64,000 nucleotides of DNA from Streptomyces tirandamycinicus (GTDB lineage Bacteria > Actinomycetota > Actinomycetes > Streptomycetales > Streptomycetaceae). Shown here piece after piece: positions 41,901 through 50,071 of the stretch. The notes beneath the pieces were generated by a model that saw only the letters and a program-made list of their open reading frames with translations, ran no database searches and was not told the DNA's origin. Location: assembly GCF_003097515.1 (NCBI RefSeq), contig NZ_CP029188.1:7225496-7289495 (forward strand). The letters run 5' to 3'. Position 1 is the first letter of the stretch; each line of letters starts with the position of its first letter. The position numbers were made by a program, and so were the translations under genes.

Positions 41901-44851
41901 CTGTCCGGGTCGACGAGTTCGGCGGGCAGCTCGGCGCGCTCGGCGACGAGAGTGCGCAGTACGTCGAGCGGGTCGGGACCGTCCTCGGCGGCCGGCCCGG
42001 CGGCGGGCGCCCGCTCGGCGCCCGCGTTCTGCTCCGGCTCCGCCGCCCGCTCCGCCCGCGGAGCGGACTCCGCGGCCGCGGCCGGGGCCTCGCCGGCGGG
42101 ACGCGGCCGGCGCCCGGCCGGCGGCACGTCGCGCGGTGCCTGCTCGCAGGGGCTGGCGAGGAACGAGAACTCCTGGCCGACCTCCAGGGGCCGGATGAGC
42201 CGGTCCTGGAACAGCCGCTCCAGCGCGACGGGCACGCCGGCGACGTACGCGGCGCCGGCGACCTGCAGGACGCTCCTCAGCGACTCGTCGTCGGTGTTCA
42301 GTGCGACGACGGGCACGCCGGTGGTGGCCCGGGCGAGGGAGCTGAGCACCCGGCCGGGGCCCACCTCGACGAACAGGTCGACGTGCCCGGCGGCCTCGCC
42401 CATCGCCTGGGTGAAGCGGACCGGCCCGGTGATCTGCCGTGTGAGCAGCGCCGCCAGGTCCGTGCCGGCGTCCAGTTCCCCGCCGGTGACGGTGGACAGG
42501 ACCCGGCCGCGCACCCGGCCGAGGCGCGCGGTGGCGAGCCAGGCACCGAACGACGAGGCGGAGTCGGCGACCAGCGGCGAGTGGAAGGCGTGCGAGACGT
42601 TCAGGCGCGTGCAGGCGACCTCCGCCCGCTCGGCGCGGCGCCGCACCTCCTCGATGTCCTCGACGGGGCCGGCGACCACCGTCTGCTCGGGGCCGTTGTA
42701 CCCGGCGACGACGGCACCGAGGCCGGCGATGAGCTCACCGGCCCGCTCGGGGTCCGCGCCGAGCGAGGCCATGGTGCCCGAGGCGCTGTGCTCGGCCATG
42801 GCCCGCCCGCGCACCCGCGCCGCCTCCAGCAGCGTCTCCTCGTCGAGGGCCCCGGCCCAGTGCAGGGCGGAGAGCTCGCCGAGGCTGTGCCCGACGGCGA
42901 CGGTCGCCTCCAGGCGGAGCGAGTCCAGGACGCGCAGGCCCGCCGCGGAGCCGGTGGCGATGCGCGGCTGCGCCACGTCGGTGGCGACCATGTCGCCGCT
43001 CGTGGGCAGCCCGGCCCGGTCGAAGACCTCCGCGGCCTCGGGGAAGCGGCGGCGCAGTGCGCCTCCCCCGGTGCCGTGGCCGGAGCCCTGGCCGGGGAAG
43101 AGGAAGCCGACGCGGGCGCGGCCGGAGGCCCGGCCCAGCAGGCTGCGGCCGTCCGCGGCGGTGTACGCGGTCTCGCCCGAGTCCAGCAGGTCGGCCAGGT
43201 GCGTCAGGCGGCGCTCAGCGTCCTCCGGGGAGGTGGCGACGACCGCCGCGCGGTGCGGCAGACCGCGCAGTTCGCGCTGGAGGGTGGCGGCGAGGTCGGC
43301 GACCTGGCCGTAGGAGACCCGGGCGGCGAAGGCGGCGACCTCGGCGAGCCGGGCGCGCAGCGCCTTCGGCGAGTCGCCGTCGACGACGAGCAGTTCGGCG
43401 TCCTGCGGTGCGTGGGCCAGGCCGGCGGAGCGCCGGCTGGGCGCGGTGCGCCGCCTGCCGGCGGGCTCGTCGAGGACGACATGGGTGTTGATGCCGCCGA
43501 AGCCCATGGCGGTGACACCGGCCCGTCGGGGCGCGCCGTCGGGCCAGGTCTCCGCCTTGCGCAGGGCCTTGAGGCCGGCCTTCTCGTCGGTGAGCAGTTC
43601 GTGCGGGTCCACCGTGCCGATGGCCGGCGGGAGGGTCTGGTGGTTGACGGCCATGGCCGCCTTGATCAGCCCGGCCACGCCCGCGGCGGCCTTGGTGTGG
43701 CCGATCATCCCCTTGATGGACGTGATGGCGGCGGGAGCGGCGTCGGGGTCGGCGGCGCGGCGCGCGCCCATGAGGGCGGTGAGCTCGGTGGCGTCGCCGA
43801 CGGCCGTGCCGGTGCCGTGCCCCTCGAACAGCCCGACGGTCTCGATGCCGAATCCGGCCCGTTCGTAGGCGCGGCTGAGCGCCAGCTGGTAGCCGCTGAC
43901 CTCGGGGCGGGTGATGCCGCCCTGGCCGTCGGAGGACACGCCCCAGCCCGCGATGGTCGCGTAGACGCGGTGGCCGGCGGCGAGTGCGTCCTCCTCCCGC
44001 ATCATCACGATCATGCCGCAGCCCTCGCCCGGCCAGAAGCCGTTGGAGCCGCGGTCGTACAGCTTCATCTCGCCCTTGGCGAGCGCGCCGGTCTTGGCGA
44101 AGCCGATGATCTCGAACGGGTCGATCGACAGGTCCACGCCGCCCGCGACGGCGACGTCGATGTCGCCGTTCAGCAGCGAGGTTCCGGCGGTGGTCACCGA
44201 CAGCAGCGAGGAGGAGCAGGCGCCGTCGACGGTGTAGCCGCCGCCGTTCAGGTCGAAGTGGTTGCAGATCCGGCCGGCGATGGTGTTGGCGAGCCCGCCG
44301 GCGAGGGTGTCCTCGTCGATGGCCGGGAACGGCTCCTTGTACGCGGTCTCGACGTCGTCGAGGAACTCCGCGATCCGGGACTCGTCCCAGTCGTCCTGGC
44401 CCTTGAGGGCCGCTGCCATCACCCGCCTGACGTACGGCCAGCGCAGCCGCATCACGTTGGCGCGGGAGAACTCGCCGGTGAGGGTGTTGCCGACGACGAC
44501 GCCGGTGCGTTCGCGCGGCAGGCCCTCGCCGCCGGGGAACCCGGCGTCGGCGAGTGCCCGCGCGGCGGTGTCGAGGGCGAGCCAGTGGGTGAGGTCGGTC
44601 GACCGGAAGGTGCTGCCCGCGATCTTGTGGGCGACGCGGTCGAACGCGTAGCCCTCGATGACCGCGGCGTTGCGGGCGTAGAAGGTGTCGGGGGTGGCCG
44701 GGTCGGCGTCCCAGTAGTCGTCCAGGTTCATCCGGACGTCGGGCAGGCGGCGGAACGCGCGCCGTCCGGCGACGGCGTTGTCCCACAGCTCGTTCGGGTT
44801 CGTGGCGTCGGGGTAGCGGCAGGCCATGCCGACGATGGCGATTCTGGTCAT
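38963..44851 (-). CDS. Iterative enediyne polyketide synthase (PksE)
   Basis: A 1962-aa single-module synthase with the enediyne domain order. KS: Cys212 in DGACSSSLLS, then EGHGTGT and IGHTKAAAGVAG. AT: Ser about 656 in VGHSLGELSA. Central ACP: Ser pair near 993-994 in LDDLHMSSITVGQ. KR: VLLVTGGGKGISAECALA near 1230. DH: LADHLLDGNLLLPA near 1502. C-terminal phosphopantetheinyl transferase: CDIEAVSMRPADEW near 1857 with EECLRKA-like VECLRKAG. It builds the polyene precursor of the warhead and activates its own ACP. The start overlaps the E5 stop by 4 nt. Length and order match nine- and ten-membered enediyne synthases. Confidence 0.95.
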   Translation of the reverse strand: MTRIAIVGMACRYPDATNPNELWDNAVAGRRAFRRLPDVRMNLDDYWDADPATPDTFYARNAAVIEGYAFDRVAHKIAGSTFRSTDLTHWLALDTAARALADAGFPGGEGLPRERTGVVVGNTLTGEFSRANVMRLRWPYVRRVMAAALKGQDDWDESRIAEFLDDVETAYKEPFPAIDEDTLAGGLANTIAGRICNHFDLNGGGYTVDGACSSSLLSVTTAGTSLLNGDIDVAVAGGVDLSIDPFEIIGFAKTGALAKGEMKLYDRGSNGFWPGEGCGMIVMMREEDALAAGHRVYATIAGWGVSSDGQGGITRPEVSGYQLALSRAYERAGFGIETVGLFEGHGTGTAVGDATELTALMGARRAADPDAAPAAITSIKGMIGHTKAAAGVAGLIKAAMAVNHQTLPPAIGTVDPHELLTDEKAGLKALRKAETWPDGAPRRAGVTAMGFGGINTHVVLDEPAGRRRTAPSRRSAGLAHAPQDAELLVVDGDSPKALRARLAEVAAFAARVSYGQVADLAATLQRELRGLPHRAAVVATSPEDAERRLTHLADLLDSGETAYTAADGRSLLGRASGRARVGFLFPGQGSGHGTGGGALRRRFPEAAEVFDRAGLPTSGDMVATDVAQPRIATGSAAGLRVLDSLRLEATVAVGHSLGELSALHWAGALDEETLLEAARVRGRAMAEHSASGTMASLGADPERAGELIAGLGAVVAGYNGPEQTVVAGPVEDIEEVRRRAERAEVACTRLNVSHAFHSPLVADSASSFGAWLATARLGRVRGRVLSTVTGGELDAGTDLAALLTRQITGPVRFTQAMGEAAGHVDLFVEVGPGRVLSSLARATTGVPVVALNTDDESLRSVLQVAGAAYVAGVPVALERLFQDRLIRPLEVGQEFSFLASPCEQAPRDVPPAGRRPRPAGEAPAAAAESAPRAERAAEPEQNAGAERAPAAGPAAEDGPDPLDVLRTLVAERAELPAELVDPDSRLLDDLHMSSITVGQIVNQAASRLGIAAARVPTNFATATLAELAEALQTLAGTGGTEEEPAAPVVAGAAPWARPFAVDLDEVARPHAAADGADGPWELFGSADHPYAERLRERLAGAGVGAGVLAVLAKDCARQEVERVLAAARSALAGDRERRFVLVQDGRGAAGLAKTLHLEAPHLRTTVVHTPVTGDAVERIVAEVAATGRFSEVHYDEAGTRRVPTLRALPVAPHRTDEPLDASDVLLVTGGGKGISAECALAVARRTGAKLAVLGRSDPARDRELADNLDRMRDGGVRVHYARADVTVAREVSAAVAELRAELGPITGLLHGAGRNEPGPLTGLTAEDFERTFGPKVDGLRTVLDAVGAGGLKLLVTFGSIIGRAGLRGEAHYATANEWLADLTEDIARAHPGIRARCMEWSVWSGVGMGEKLSVVESLSREGIAPVSPDQGVEILLRLIEDPDAPVVTVISGRTEGIDTVRRDLPALPLLRFTGNPLVRYHGVELVTEIELNAGTDPYLADHLLDGNLLLPAVIGMEAMTQVAAAAAGRTGTAPVIEGAKFLRPIVVPPNGSTRIRIAATVTATDTVDVAIHAEDTGFVAEHFRARLVFSDAEAPDGPPLQAPDDTPVVPLDPATDLYGSVLFQGARFQRLRRFHRAAARHVDAEVAVQQRPEGWFAGFLPGELLLADPGMRDALMHGNQVCVPNATLLPSGVERIHTLGAGDHVPATLRYTAVERSRDGDTYVYDIAVRDEHGTVVERWDGLTLHAVRKTDGSGPWVAPLLGPYLERSLEDVVGSRVAVAVEPHGDAPAGSVSQRRGFTADAAARALGGPAAVRHRPDGRPELDSGRHLSMSAAHGLGVTLSVVSDTEVACDIEAVSMRPADEWRGLLGDHAPVAELVAEETGEAPDTAATRVWGAVECLRKAGIMAGAPLTVLPRREDAWVVFAAGDLRIATFVTALRDALEPAVFAFLTRETPLAEGRS

Positions 44852-45990
44852 GCGGGCACCGGGATCTTCTTGGTCTCGGCCTCGGCGGACGCCGGGGCGG
44901 GGCAGGCGCAGGCCCCCTCGGGGCACGCGCACGCCGGAGTTGCGGACCCGGACCCGGATGCGGCCGGGGCGGGGCAGGCGCAGGCGCCCGGGGGGCACGC
45001 GCACGCGGCGGTGCCGGCGGTGCCGGCGGTCTCGGCGGCGGCGTCGGCCTCGGTGACGGACCGGGTGACGGCGGCGAGGGCGAGGGCCTCCTCGGCCCGC
45101 TTCCTGGAGACGATGTCGGCGGTCCACAGGAACGCCCCGCGGACGGCGCAGACGAGTGCGGTGGCGAAGAACAGGCCGTAGGCGACGCTCATCGCGGTCA
45201 GCACGCCGTACAGCGCGGCGACGCCTCCGCCGAAGGCGATCTGCCCCCACTTCGTGGACGGGGTCGTACCGGGGTCCGTGATCATGTAGTTGGTGAAGAG
45301 CACGAACGCCACGCCGCTCATCATCGCCAGGCCCGCGAGTATGGAGGTGTCGAACAGCAGGCCGCGGACGATCGCCTGGAGGGCGAAGCCGCCGACCCAG
45401 GCGAAGATGAGCCACATGCGCTCGGTGAGCTTGGCGTTGAGCATCGTGCCCAGGACGATGATGATCGCCGGCACCAGCCAGTCGAAGCCGCCGTCGAGGT
45501 ACTCGGTGAAGTGGTACGGCGGGGCGATCGAGGCCCACGGGAAGAGCAGCAGGATGACGGCGATGCCGAAGTTCGACGGGTTCATGAAGTGCCGCAGGCG
45601 GCCCTTGACCGGGGCGCGCAGCACCCACTTGGTGCCGACGGCGACGATCACGCCGAACACCATCACCCATACGAGGTCGTTGACGTAGGTGAGCATGTTC
45701 ACCGCGAGGGCGGTGATGTGGGCGGGGAAGAGGAACTCGACCAGGCCCTTGAACCCGCCGCCGGCGAAGCGCGGCGCGCGTCCCTCGGCGCGGGCCCCGA
45801 AGAGCTCCAGGACGATCTCGACGGTGTAGGCGGTCGCCAGCGCGATGAACGGCCAGGACCAGGGCTGCTCGAAGCCGAGGACGGTGTAGCCGAAGATGTT
45901 GAGCACGGAGATGGAGATCGCGAACCGGCGCAGCGCGGTCGTGACCTTCGGGTTGTGCCGTGGGGCGGCGGCGGTCTTCGTTGCGGACAT
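44848..45990 (-). CDS. Enediyne E5 (UnbU-like) membrane protein with Cys-rich tail
   Basis: A 380-aa protein with about eight hydrophobic helices, including FGYTVLGFEQPWSWPFIAL and DLVWVMVFGVIVAVGTKWVL, and the loop HFMNPSNFGIAVILLLFPWASIAPPYHF characteristic of UnbU. It is part of the conserved E3-E4-E5-E-E10 cassette; its biochemical role is unknown. The C-terminus is odd: two copies of an ACACP-x-GACACPAP block give eight Cys in about 35 residues, possibly a metal- or thiol-reactive tail. ATG 45990 has AAGGAGA upstream. Confidence 0.88.
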   Translation of the reverse strand: MSATKTAAAPRHNPKVTTALRRFAISISVLNIFGYTVLGFEQPWSWPFIALATAYTVEIVLELFGARAEGRAPRFAGGGFKGLVEFLFPAHITALAVNMLTYVNDLVWVMVFGVIVAVGTKWVLRAPVKGRLRHFMNPSNFGIAVILLLFPWASIAPPYHFTEYLDGGFDWLVPAIIIVLGTMLNAKLTERMWLIFAWVGGFALQAIVRGLLFDTSILAGLAMMSGVAFVLFTNYMITDPGTTPSTKWGQIAFGGGVAALYGVLTAMSVAYGLFFATALVCAVRGAFLWTADIVSRKRAEEALALAAVTRSVTEADAAAETAGTAGTAACACPPGACACPAPAASGSGSATPACACPEGACACPAPASAEAETKKIPVPA

Positions 45991-45992
45991 CG

Positions 45993-47903
45993 TCACTTCT
46001 CCTTGACCTCGGTGCCCAGCTCGAGGCTGTGCCAGCCCGGCGTGAGCTTCAGCTTCTGCTCGTGGACCTCACCGGTTCGGTCGCGCCAGGTGATCACGGC
46101 CGGGACGGAGCCCCGGACGTCCTTGCCCAGGCCGATGTGGACGTCGGTGCTGCGCTTGCCGGAGTGGCCGCCGCCGCCGTCGAGACGGGTGACGCGCTCG
46201 GTGCCGTCGGGCAGTTGGACGCGGACCTCCGCGCCGACCACGGGCGCTCCGTCCGGGTGGGTGAGCTTCAGGCCCAGGTGGGAGCCGGTGGCCTCGGCGA
46301 CGTTGTGCAGGAAGACCGGCTCGCCCCACTGGCGGGCGACCGCCAGGTCGAGGCGTCCGTCGCCGTCGACGTCGCCGGTGGCCAGGCCCCGGGTCGGGAC
46401 GGGCTCGCCGATGCCGAGGGCGCCGGAGAGGTTGTGGTATTCGCCGGTGCCGGGGTCCTTGGCGAAGAACCGCATGCGCTGGCTGCCGGCGATGTCGTCA
46501 CCGTGCCTGACGTTCGGCCACCACACGGGGTTGGGGACGAGGGCGTCGTTGGCGGTGGCGAGCTCCTGCAGCTGCGGCCAGCGGTTGTTCTTGCCCTTGA
46601 CGAAGCCGAGGGCCTGGGTGATCTCCAGGTCGCCGTTGTTGTCGAAGTCGCCCATCTTCACGTCCCAGCCCCAGCCGGACCAGGCCAGCTTCAGGTCGGT
46701 GGACTTGTCCGTGTACGGGGCCTCGCCCTTCTTGAAGCGGCCCTGCAGCTCGGGACGGGAGCCGGCGTCGCTCAGGAAGGCGAAGTTCGACTCCTGGATG
46801 CCGAAGGACGTGGTGATGTTGCTGACGAACATGTCGTAGATGCCGTCGTGGTCGAGGTCGCCGAAGTCGACGCCCATGCCCTTGAAGGAGCTGCGGCCCA
46901 GTTCCTTGGACTTCGGGACGGTGCCGCTGTGCACGGCCTTGACCTCGGAGAACCTGATCTTCCCCGGGGTGGAGGTGTTGTGCAGCAGCGCCGAGGTGCC
47001 GAAGTCGTGGGCGAGGAACATCTCCGGCAGCCGGTCGCCGTCGAGGTCGGCGGCGGAGGCGCCGAGCGACCAGCCCTTGTTCAGGTTCTGCGGGAGGGCG
47101 CCGTCGGTCTTCTCGTAGCCGTCCTCGGTCCACCGGAAGAAGTGGCCGCCGCCGCCGTTCTGGGCGTGCGACAGCGACGCGTTCATGGTGACGTCGCCGT
47201 CCTTGGACGGGTCGAGGACGGGGCTGTCGGGGAAGTAGTTGCCGATGTAGACGTCGTTGTGGCCGTCGCCGTCGAAGTCGGCGACCGCGGCCGTGTTGGA
47301 GTTCCACAGCGGGCCGGTGTACGTCCTTCCGGACTTGCCCGGCAGCAGCTCGGTGGCCGTGAAGGAGGCCGCGGTCAGCGGCTTCCCCTTCTCTCCCTTG
47401 TTCACGAAGATGATCGGCGTACGGCCCCAGTAGTAGACGAGGAGGTCCATGCGGCCGTCCTCGTCGTAGTCGCCGGGCATGCAGCCCATCGGCGCCATGG
47501 TCGTGCTGGTGCCCAGCGGCGCCGGGTCCAGGGCGAACGGCGCGTACGCGTCCTTCCGGGTCGGCGCCGGGGTGACCACGGCCTGGTCGATCCGCACGTC
47601 GTTCACGCACAGGTCGTTGGCCAGCCCGTCGCCGTCGAGGTCGTTGACCGCGATGCCCGCGCCGACCGAGGAGATCCACGCGTCGATGTGCTCGTACGCC
47701 TTGTTGACTTTCCGCACCTCCTGCTTGGGGAATCCGGCGGGCATGGCTATGGACATCGGCTCGAATGCGAAATTCTTCGCCAGCTTGTTGACCTCGGAGG
47801 CCGAGGACTCGGGCAGCCGGACGGCGTAGAACGTGCCCACCATCAGGGCGAGCGCGACGATTCCCGGTGAATTCCTGCGGAGCCAGTTCTTTGTGACCGT
47901 CAC
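45993..47903 (-). CDS. Enediyne E4 (UnbV-like) FG-GAP/ASPIC-UnbV protein
   Basis: A 636-aa exported or membrane-anchored protein. The N-terminal helix is GIVALALMVGTFYAVRLP. Seven calcium-loop-like FG-GAP/VCBS repeats follow: DLDGDGLAND, DYDEDGRMDLL, DFDGDGHNDVY, DLDGDRLPEMF, DLDHDGIYDMF, DFDNNGDLEI, DVDGDGRLDLAV. The C-terminal ASPIC/UnbV domain (SHLGLKLTHPDGAPVVGAEVRV) ends the protein. Function in enediyne formation is unknown, but the gene is part of the conserved cassette. GTG start overlaps the E3 stop by 4 nt. Confidence 0.9.
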   Translation of the reverse strand: MTVTKNWLRRNSPGIVALALMVGTFYAVRLPESSASEVNKLAKNFAFEPMSIAMPAGFPKQEVRKVNKAYEHIDAWISSVGAGIAVNDLDGDGLANDLCVNDVRIDQAVVTPAPTRKDAYAPFALDPAPLGTSTTMAPMGCMPGDYDEDGRMDLLVYYWGRTPIIFVNKGEKGKPLTAASFTATELLPGKSGRTYTGPLWNSNTAAVADFDGDGHNDVYIGNYFPDSPVLDPSKDGDVTMNASLSHAQNGGGGHFFRWTEDGYEKTDGALPQNLNKGWSLGASAADLDGDRLPEMFLAHDFGTSALLHNTSTPGKIRFSEVKAVHSGTVPKSKELGRSSFKGMGVDFGDLDHDGIYDMFVSNITTSFGIQESNFAFLSDAGSRPELQGRFKKGEAPYTDKSTDLKLAWSGWGWDVKMGDFDNNGDLEITQALGFVKGKNNRWPQLQELATANDALVPNPVWWPNVRHGDDIAGSQRMRFFAKDPGTGEYHNLSGALGIGEPVPTRGLATGDVDGDGRLDLAVARQWGEPVFLHNVAEATGSHLGLKLTHPDGAPVVGAEVRVQLPDGTERVTRLDGGGGHSGKRSTDVHIGLGKDVRGSVPAVITWRDRTGEVHEQKLKLTPGWHSLELGTEVKEK

Positions 47904-48886
47904 TGGTCGGCACCTTTCGAGATGAGCGAGTCTGAAGCGAGTTCCGCGGCGATGTCGCGCCGCCAGGTCTCGTAGGCCGGGGCCGCTCCCCCGCCGGGCG
48001 CCTGGGGCCGGGTGTCCCGGCACACCCGGGACGCCCGCTCGGCCGTCGTGCCGCACACGACACGGGCCGCGAGATGCGTGTGGTCGATGACCGTGCCCGC
48101 CTTGACGCGCGCCTCGGTGGCGAACGCGGACCCCTGGGCGAGCGCCCAGCGGTGCCGGCCCGCGCTCTCGGCGAAGCGCGCGAGCTCGTCCTCGCTCACG
48201 CCGCCCGCGTAGGCGCAGGCGAGTCCGGCGCCCGCGTAGAGGTCGCCGTGGCGCCGCTCGGGATAGGCGCGGATCAGGTCGGTGACGACCTCGGGATCGG
48301 TGCCGCCGACGAACCACAGAGCGCGGCCTATGCCCTGGTCGATGGCGTTGAGCGTGTAGTGGTTGTGCCCGCCGTTCCAGCGGAACGGGTGCTGGGTCTC
48401 GGGGGTGCGCACATAGGCGCCGGTCTTGAAGTACGCCTGGTGGAAGCCGTATCCGTCCAGTGCCAGCCAGCGCAGCAGCGGGTCGGTGGTGCGGATGTCG
48501 GGCCACAGGGGCTTCGGCAGGCGGGCCATCGCCCAGCCGATGCCGACGTAGATCATGTAGTCGTGGTGGCGGCCCTCGCCGGCCAGCAGCCCCTCCAGGC
48601 GGCCGCCGTGCCCGGGCAGCGAGTCGTACACCGCCGCGCCCATGCCGGCACCCTCGTAGGCGAAGCCGCGCATGTCTCTCGGGACGTTCTCCAGCAGTTC
48701 CTCCGCCTCCGCGGGGGAAGCCGCTTCCACGGCGTACGCGTATCCTCTGAGAAACACCTCACCGATGTACTCGAGCCGTGCCTTTGCTTCCGCGTTCTTC
48801 ACATGGAATCCACGTACTTCCATGGTCGTCTCGGAAATAGGAGGCGTGAGCAATCGGCGGCGGAGTGCGCCAAAAACACTGGACAC
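47900..48886 (-). CDS. Enediyne E3 (UnbL-like, DUF1702) protein
   Basis: A 328-aa DUF1702 family protein: VFGALRRRLLTPPISETTMEVRGF at the N-terminus, then FAYEGAGMGAAVYD, YVGIGWAMARLPKPLW, LDGYGFHQAYFKTG and IDQGIGRALWFVGG, all conserved with the E2-like protein next door. No catalytic motif or membrane helix is evident. It heads the long E3-E4-E5-E-E10-E6-E7 operon, with a variant cluster promoter motif 74 bp upstream. GTG start at 48886. Confidence 0.88.
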   Translation of the reverse strand: MSSVFGALRRRLLTPPISETTMEVRGFHVKNAEAKARLEYIGEVFLRGYAYAVEAASPAEAEELLENVPRDMRGFAYEGAGMGAAVYDSLPGHGGRLEGLLAGEGRHHDYMIYVGIGWAMARLPKPLWPDIRTTDPLLRWLALDGYGFHQAYFKTGAYVRTPETQHPFRWNGGHNHYTLNAIDQGIGRALWFVGGTDPEVVTDLIRAYPERRHGDLYAGAGLACAYAGGVSEDELARFAESAGRHRWALAQGSAFATEARVKAGTVIDHTHLAARVVCGTTAERASRVCRDTRPQAPGGGAAPAYETWRRDIAAELASDSLISKGADQ

Positions 48887-48960
48887 GGCAGAAAACCGCC
48901 CCTCTCGAATCCCTGAAATACCCCGGCGAATCGAATCTAGCCAGGAGGCCGGGAGGGGCG

Positions 48961-48976
48961 TCTACTTCAGATGTGC
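48961..48976 (-). promoter_or_regulatory. Cluster promoter motif, TAGA variant (GCACATCTGAAGTAGA)
   Basis: The element heading the polyketide-synthase operon, 74 bp before the E3 start. The GAAGTAGA ending is shared only with the copy before the 58.5-kb membrane protein. Both are followed by a TAGNNT -10-like hexamer at 20-21 nt. Confidence 0.65.
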
Positions 48977-48990
48977 TCAAACGGCGGTGC

Positions 48991-49968
48991 TCACACAACG
49001 GCGGTGCTCAGGCGCGTGCGCACCCGCCGCCGCCAGACCTCGTAGGCGGGTCCCACACCGTTCTCGGGAGCGGTGGCCGAGCAGTCGTCGGCGAGTCGTG
49101 CGACGGCGTCGACCGAGAGCCCCGTGAACGCGTGCACGGCGGCGCCGCTGTGCTCGGGGACGAACCCGGCGTGGTGGCGTGCCTTGGCCGCGAAGACCGC
49201 GCCCTGGGCGAGGTGCCCGGCGAGCGCCCCCGCCTCCTCGCGCAGCCCGGCCAGGTCCGCCGCCGTGCTGCCGCCGGCGAAGGTGGCGGCCAGCCCGACA
49301 CCGCTCCACAGGTCCGCCTGCCGGTCGCCGGCGAACGCTCGCACGGCAGCGGACACGTTGCCGGCGTGTCCGCCGTGGATGAACCACAGCGCGCGGCCGA
49401 CGCCCTGGTCGAAGGCGCGCTGCCAGTACGAGGGGTCCTGGTCCCAGTCGTACGGCGCGTCCATGCGCTGCCCGCCGACCCAGGTGCCGGTGTCGAAGTA
49501 GGCCCGGTCGAAGCCGTAGCCGTCGACGCACAGCCAGCTCATCGCCGGGTAGAGGCCGGGCTCGGTCAGGTCGGGCACCACCTTCTTCCACAGCGGCCTG
49601 GGCAGCTTGGCCATGGCGAAGCCGATACCGATGTAGTTGAGGAAGATGTGCGGTCTGCCGCCGCCCCGCAGCAGGTCGCGGGTGCGGTGCCGGTTCGGGC
49701 CCATGGCGTCGCGGACCGCGCAGGCCATGGTGGCGCCCTCGTAGGCGAAACCTCTGTTCAGCGGGTCGACGAGTGCGAGCCGGCGCTCGGTGGTGGCCAG
49801 GTCCTTGTCCTCGATGCCCCACTCGAAGCCGGTGACGACCGCCTGCGGCACGGCCTCCAGTTGCCGTGTGCGCTCGTCCGGCTCGACGGGGAAGCCGCGC
49901 CCGGCGAAACTCACGTCGTCCAGGGACGGGGCCATGATCAGCCTGCGCAGCGCTCCCAGTGCGGGCAC
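48991..49968 (-). CDS. Enediyne E2-like (DUF1702) protein
   Basis: A 325-aa paralogue of the E3 protein: VPALGALRRLIMAPSLDDVSFAGRGF, FAYEGATMACAVRD, YIGIGFAMAKLPRPLW, VDGYGFDRAYFDTGTW and FDQGVGRALWFIHGG align block by block. The GTG at 49968 is chosen because GAGGAGG lies 6 nt upstream; it gives the same N-terminus as E3. The frame stays open to 50016. It is transcribed separately from E3, with its own promoter motif 72 bp upstream. Two DUF1702 proteins in an enediyne cluster suggest a heteromer or successive roles. Confidence 0.85.
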   Translation of the reverse strand: MPALGALRRLIMAPSLDDVSFAGRGFPVEPDERTRQLEAVPQAVVTGFEWGIEDKDLATTERRLALVDPLNRGFAYEGATMACAVRDAMGPNRHRTRDLLRGGGRPHIFLNYIGIGFAMAKLPRPLWKKVVPDLTEPGLYPAMSWLCVDGYGFDRAYFDTGTWVGGQRMDAPYDWDQDPSYWQRAFDQGVGRALWFIHGGHAGNVSAAVRAFAGDRQADLWSGVGLAATFAGGSTAADLAGLREEAGALAGHLAQGAVFAAKARHHAGFVPEHSGAAVHAFTGLSVDAVARLADDCSATAPENGVGPAYEVWRRRVRTRLSTAVV

Positions 49969-50040
49969 GGGCGCCTCCTCTTGTGCGCCGCTACGGCCGG
50001 CGGCGGGAGGAGCCATCGTGGGCGAACCGGGCGGCGCGCG

Positions 50041-50056
50041 GCATCTTCGCGTGTGC
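50041..50056 (-). promoter_or_regulatory. Cluster promoter motif (GCACACGCGAAGATGC)
   Basis: Copy of the 16-bp element 72 bp before the E2-like GTG start, just outside the 3' end of the HxlR gene. A CGATGG -10-like sequence lies about 22 nt downstream. Confidence 0.6.
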
Positions 50057-50071
50057 GCTCCGGTGAGGTGT

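Noticed and set aside
39236..45181. A plus-strand open frame of nearly 2000 codons opposite the polyketide synthase
   Set aside because: It is a shadow of the high-GC synthase gene: Val/Gly/Arg/His-rich composition, no domains, and the opposite strand encodes a complete enediyne synthase.
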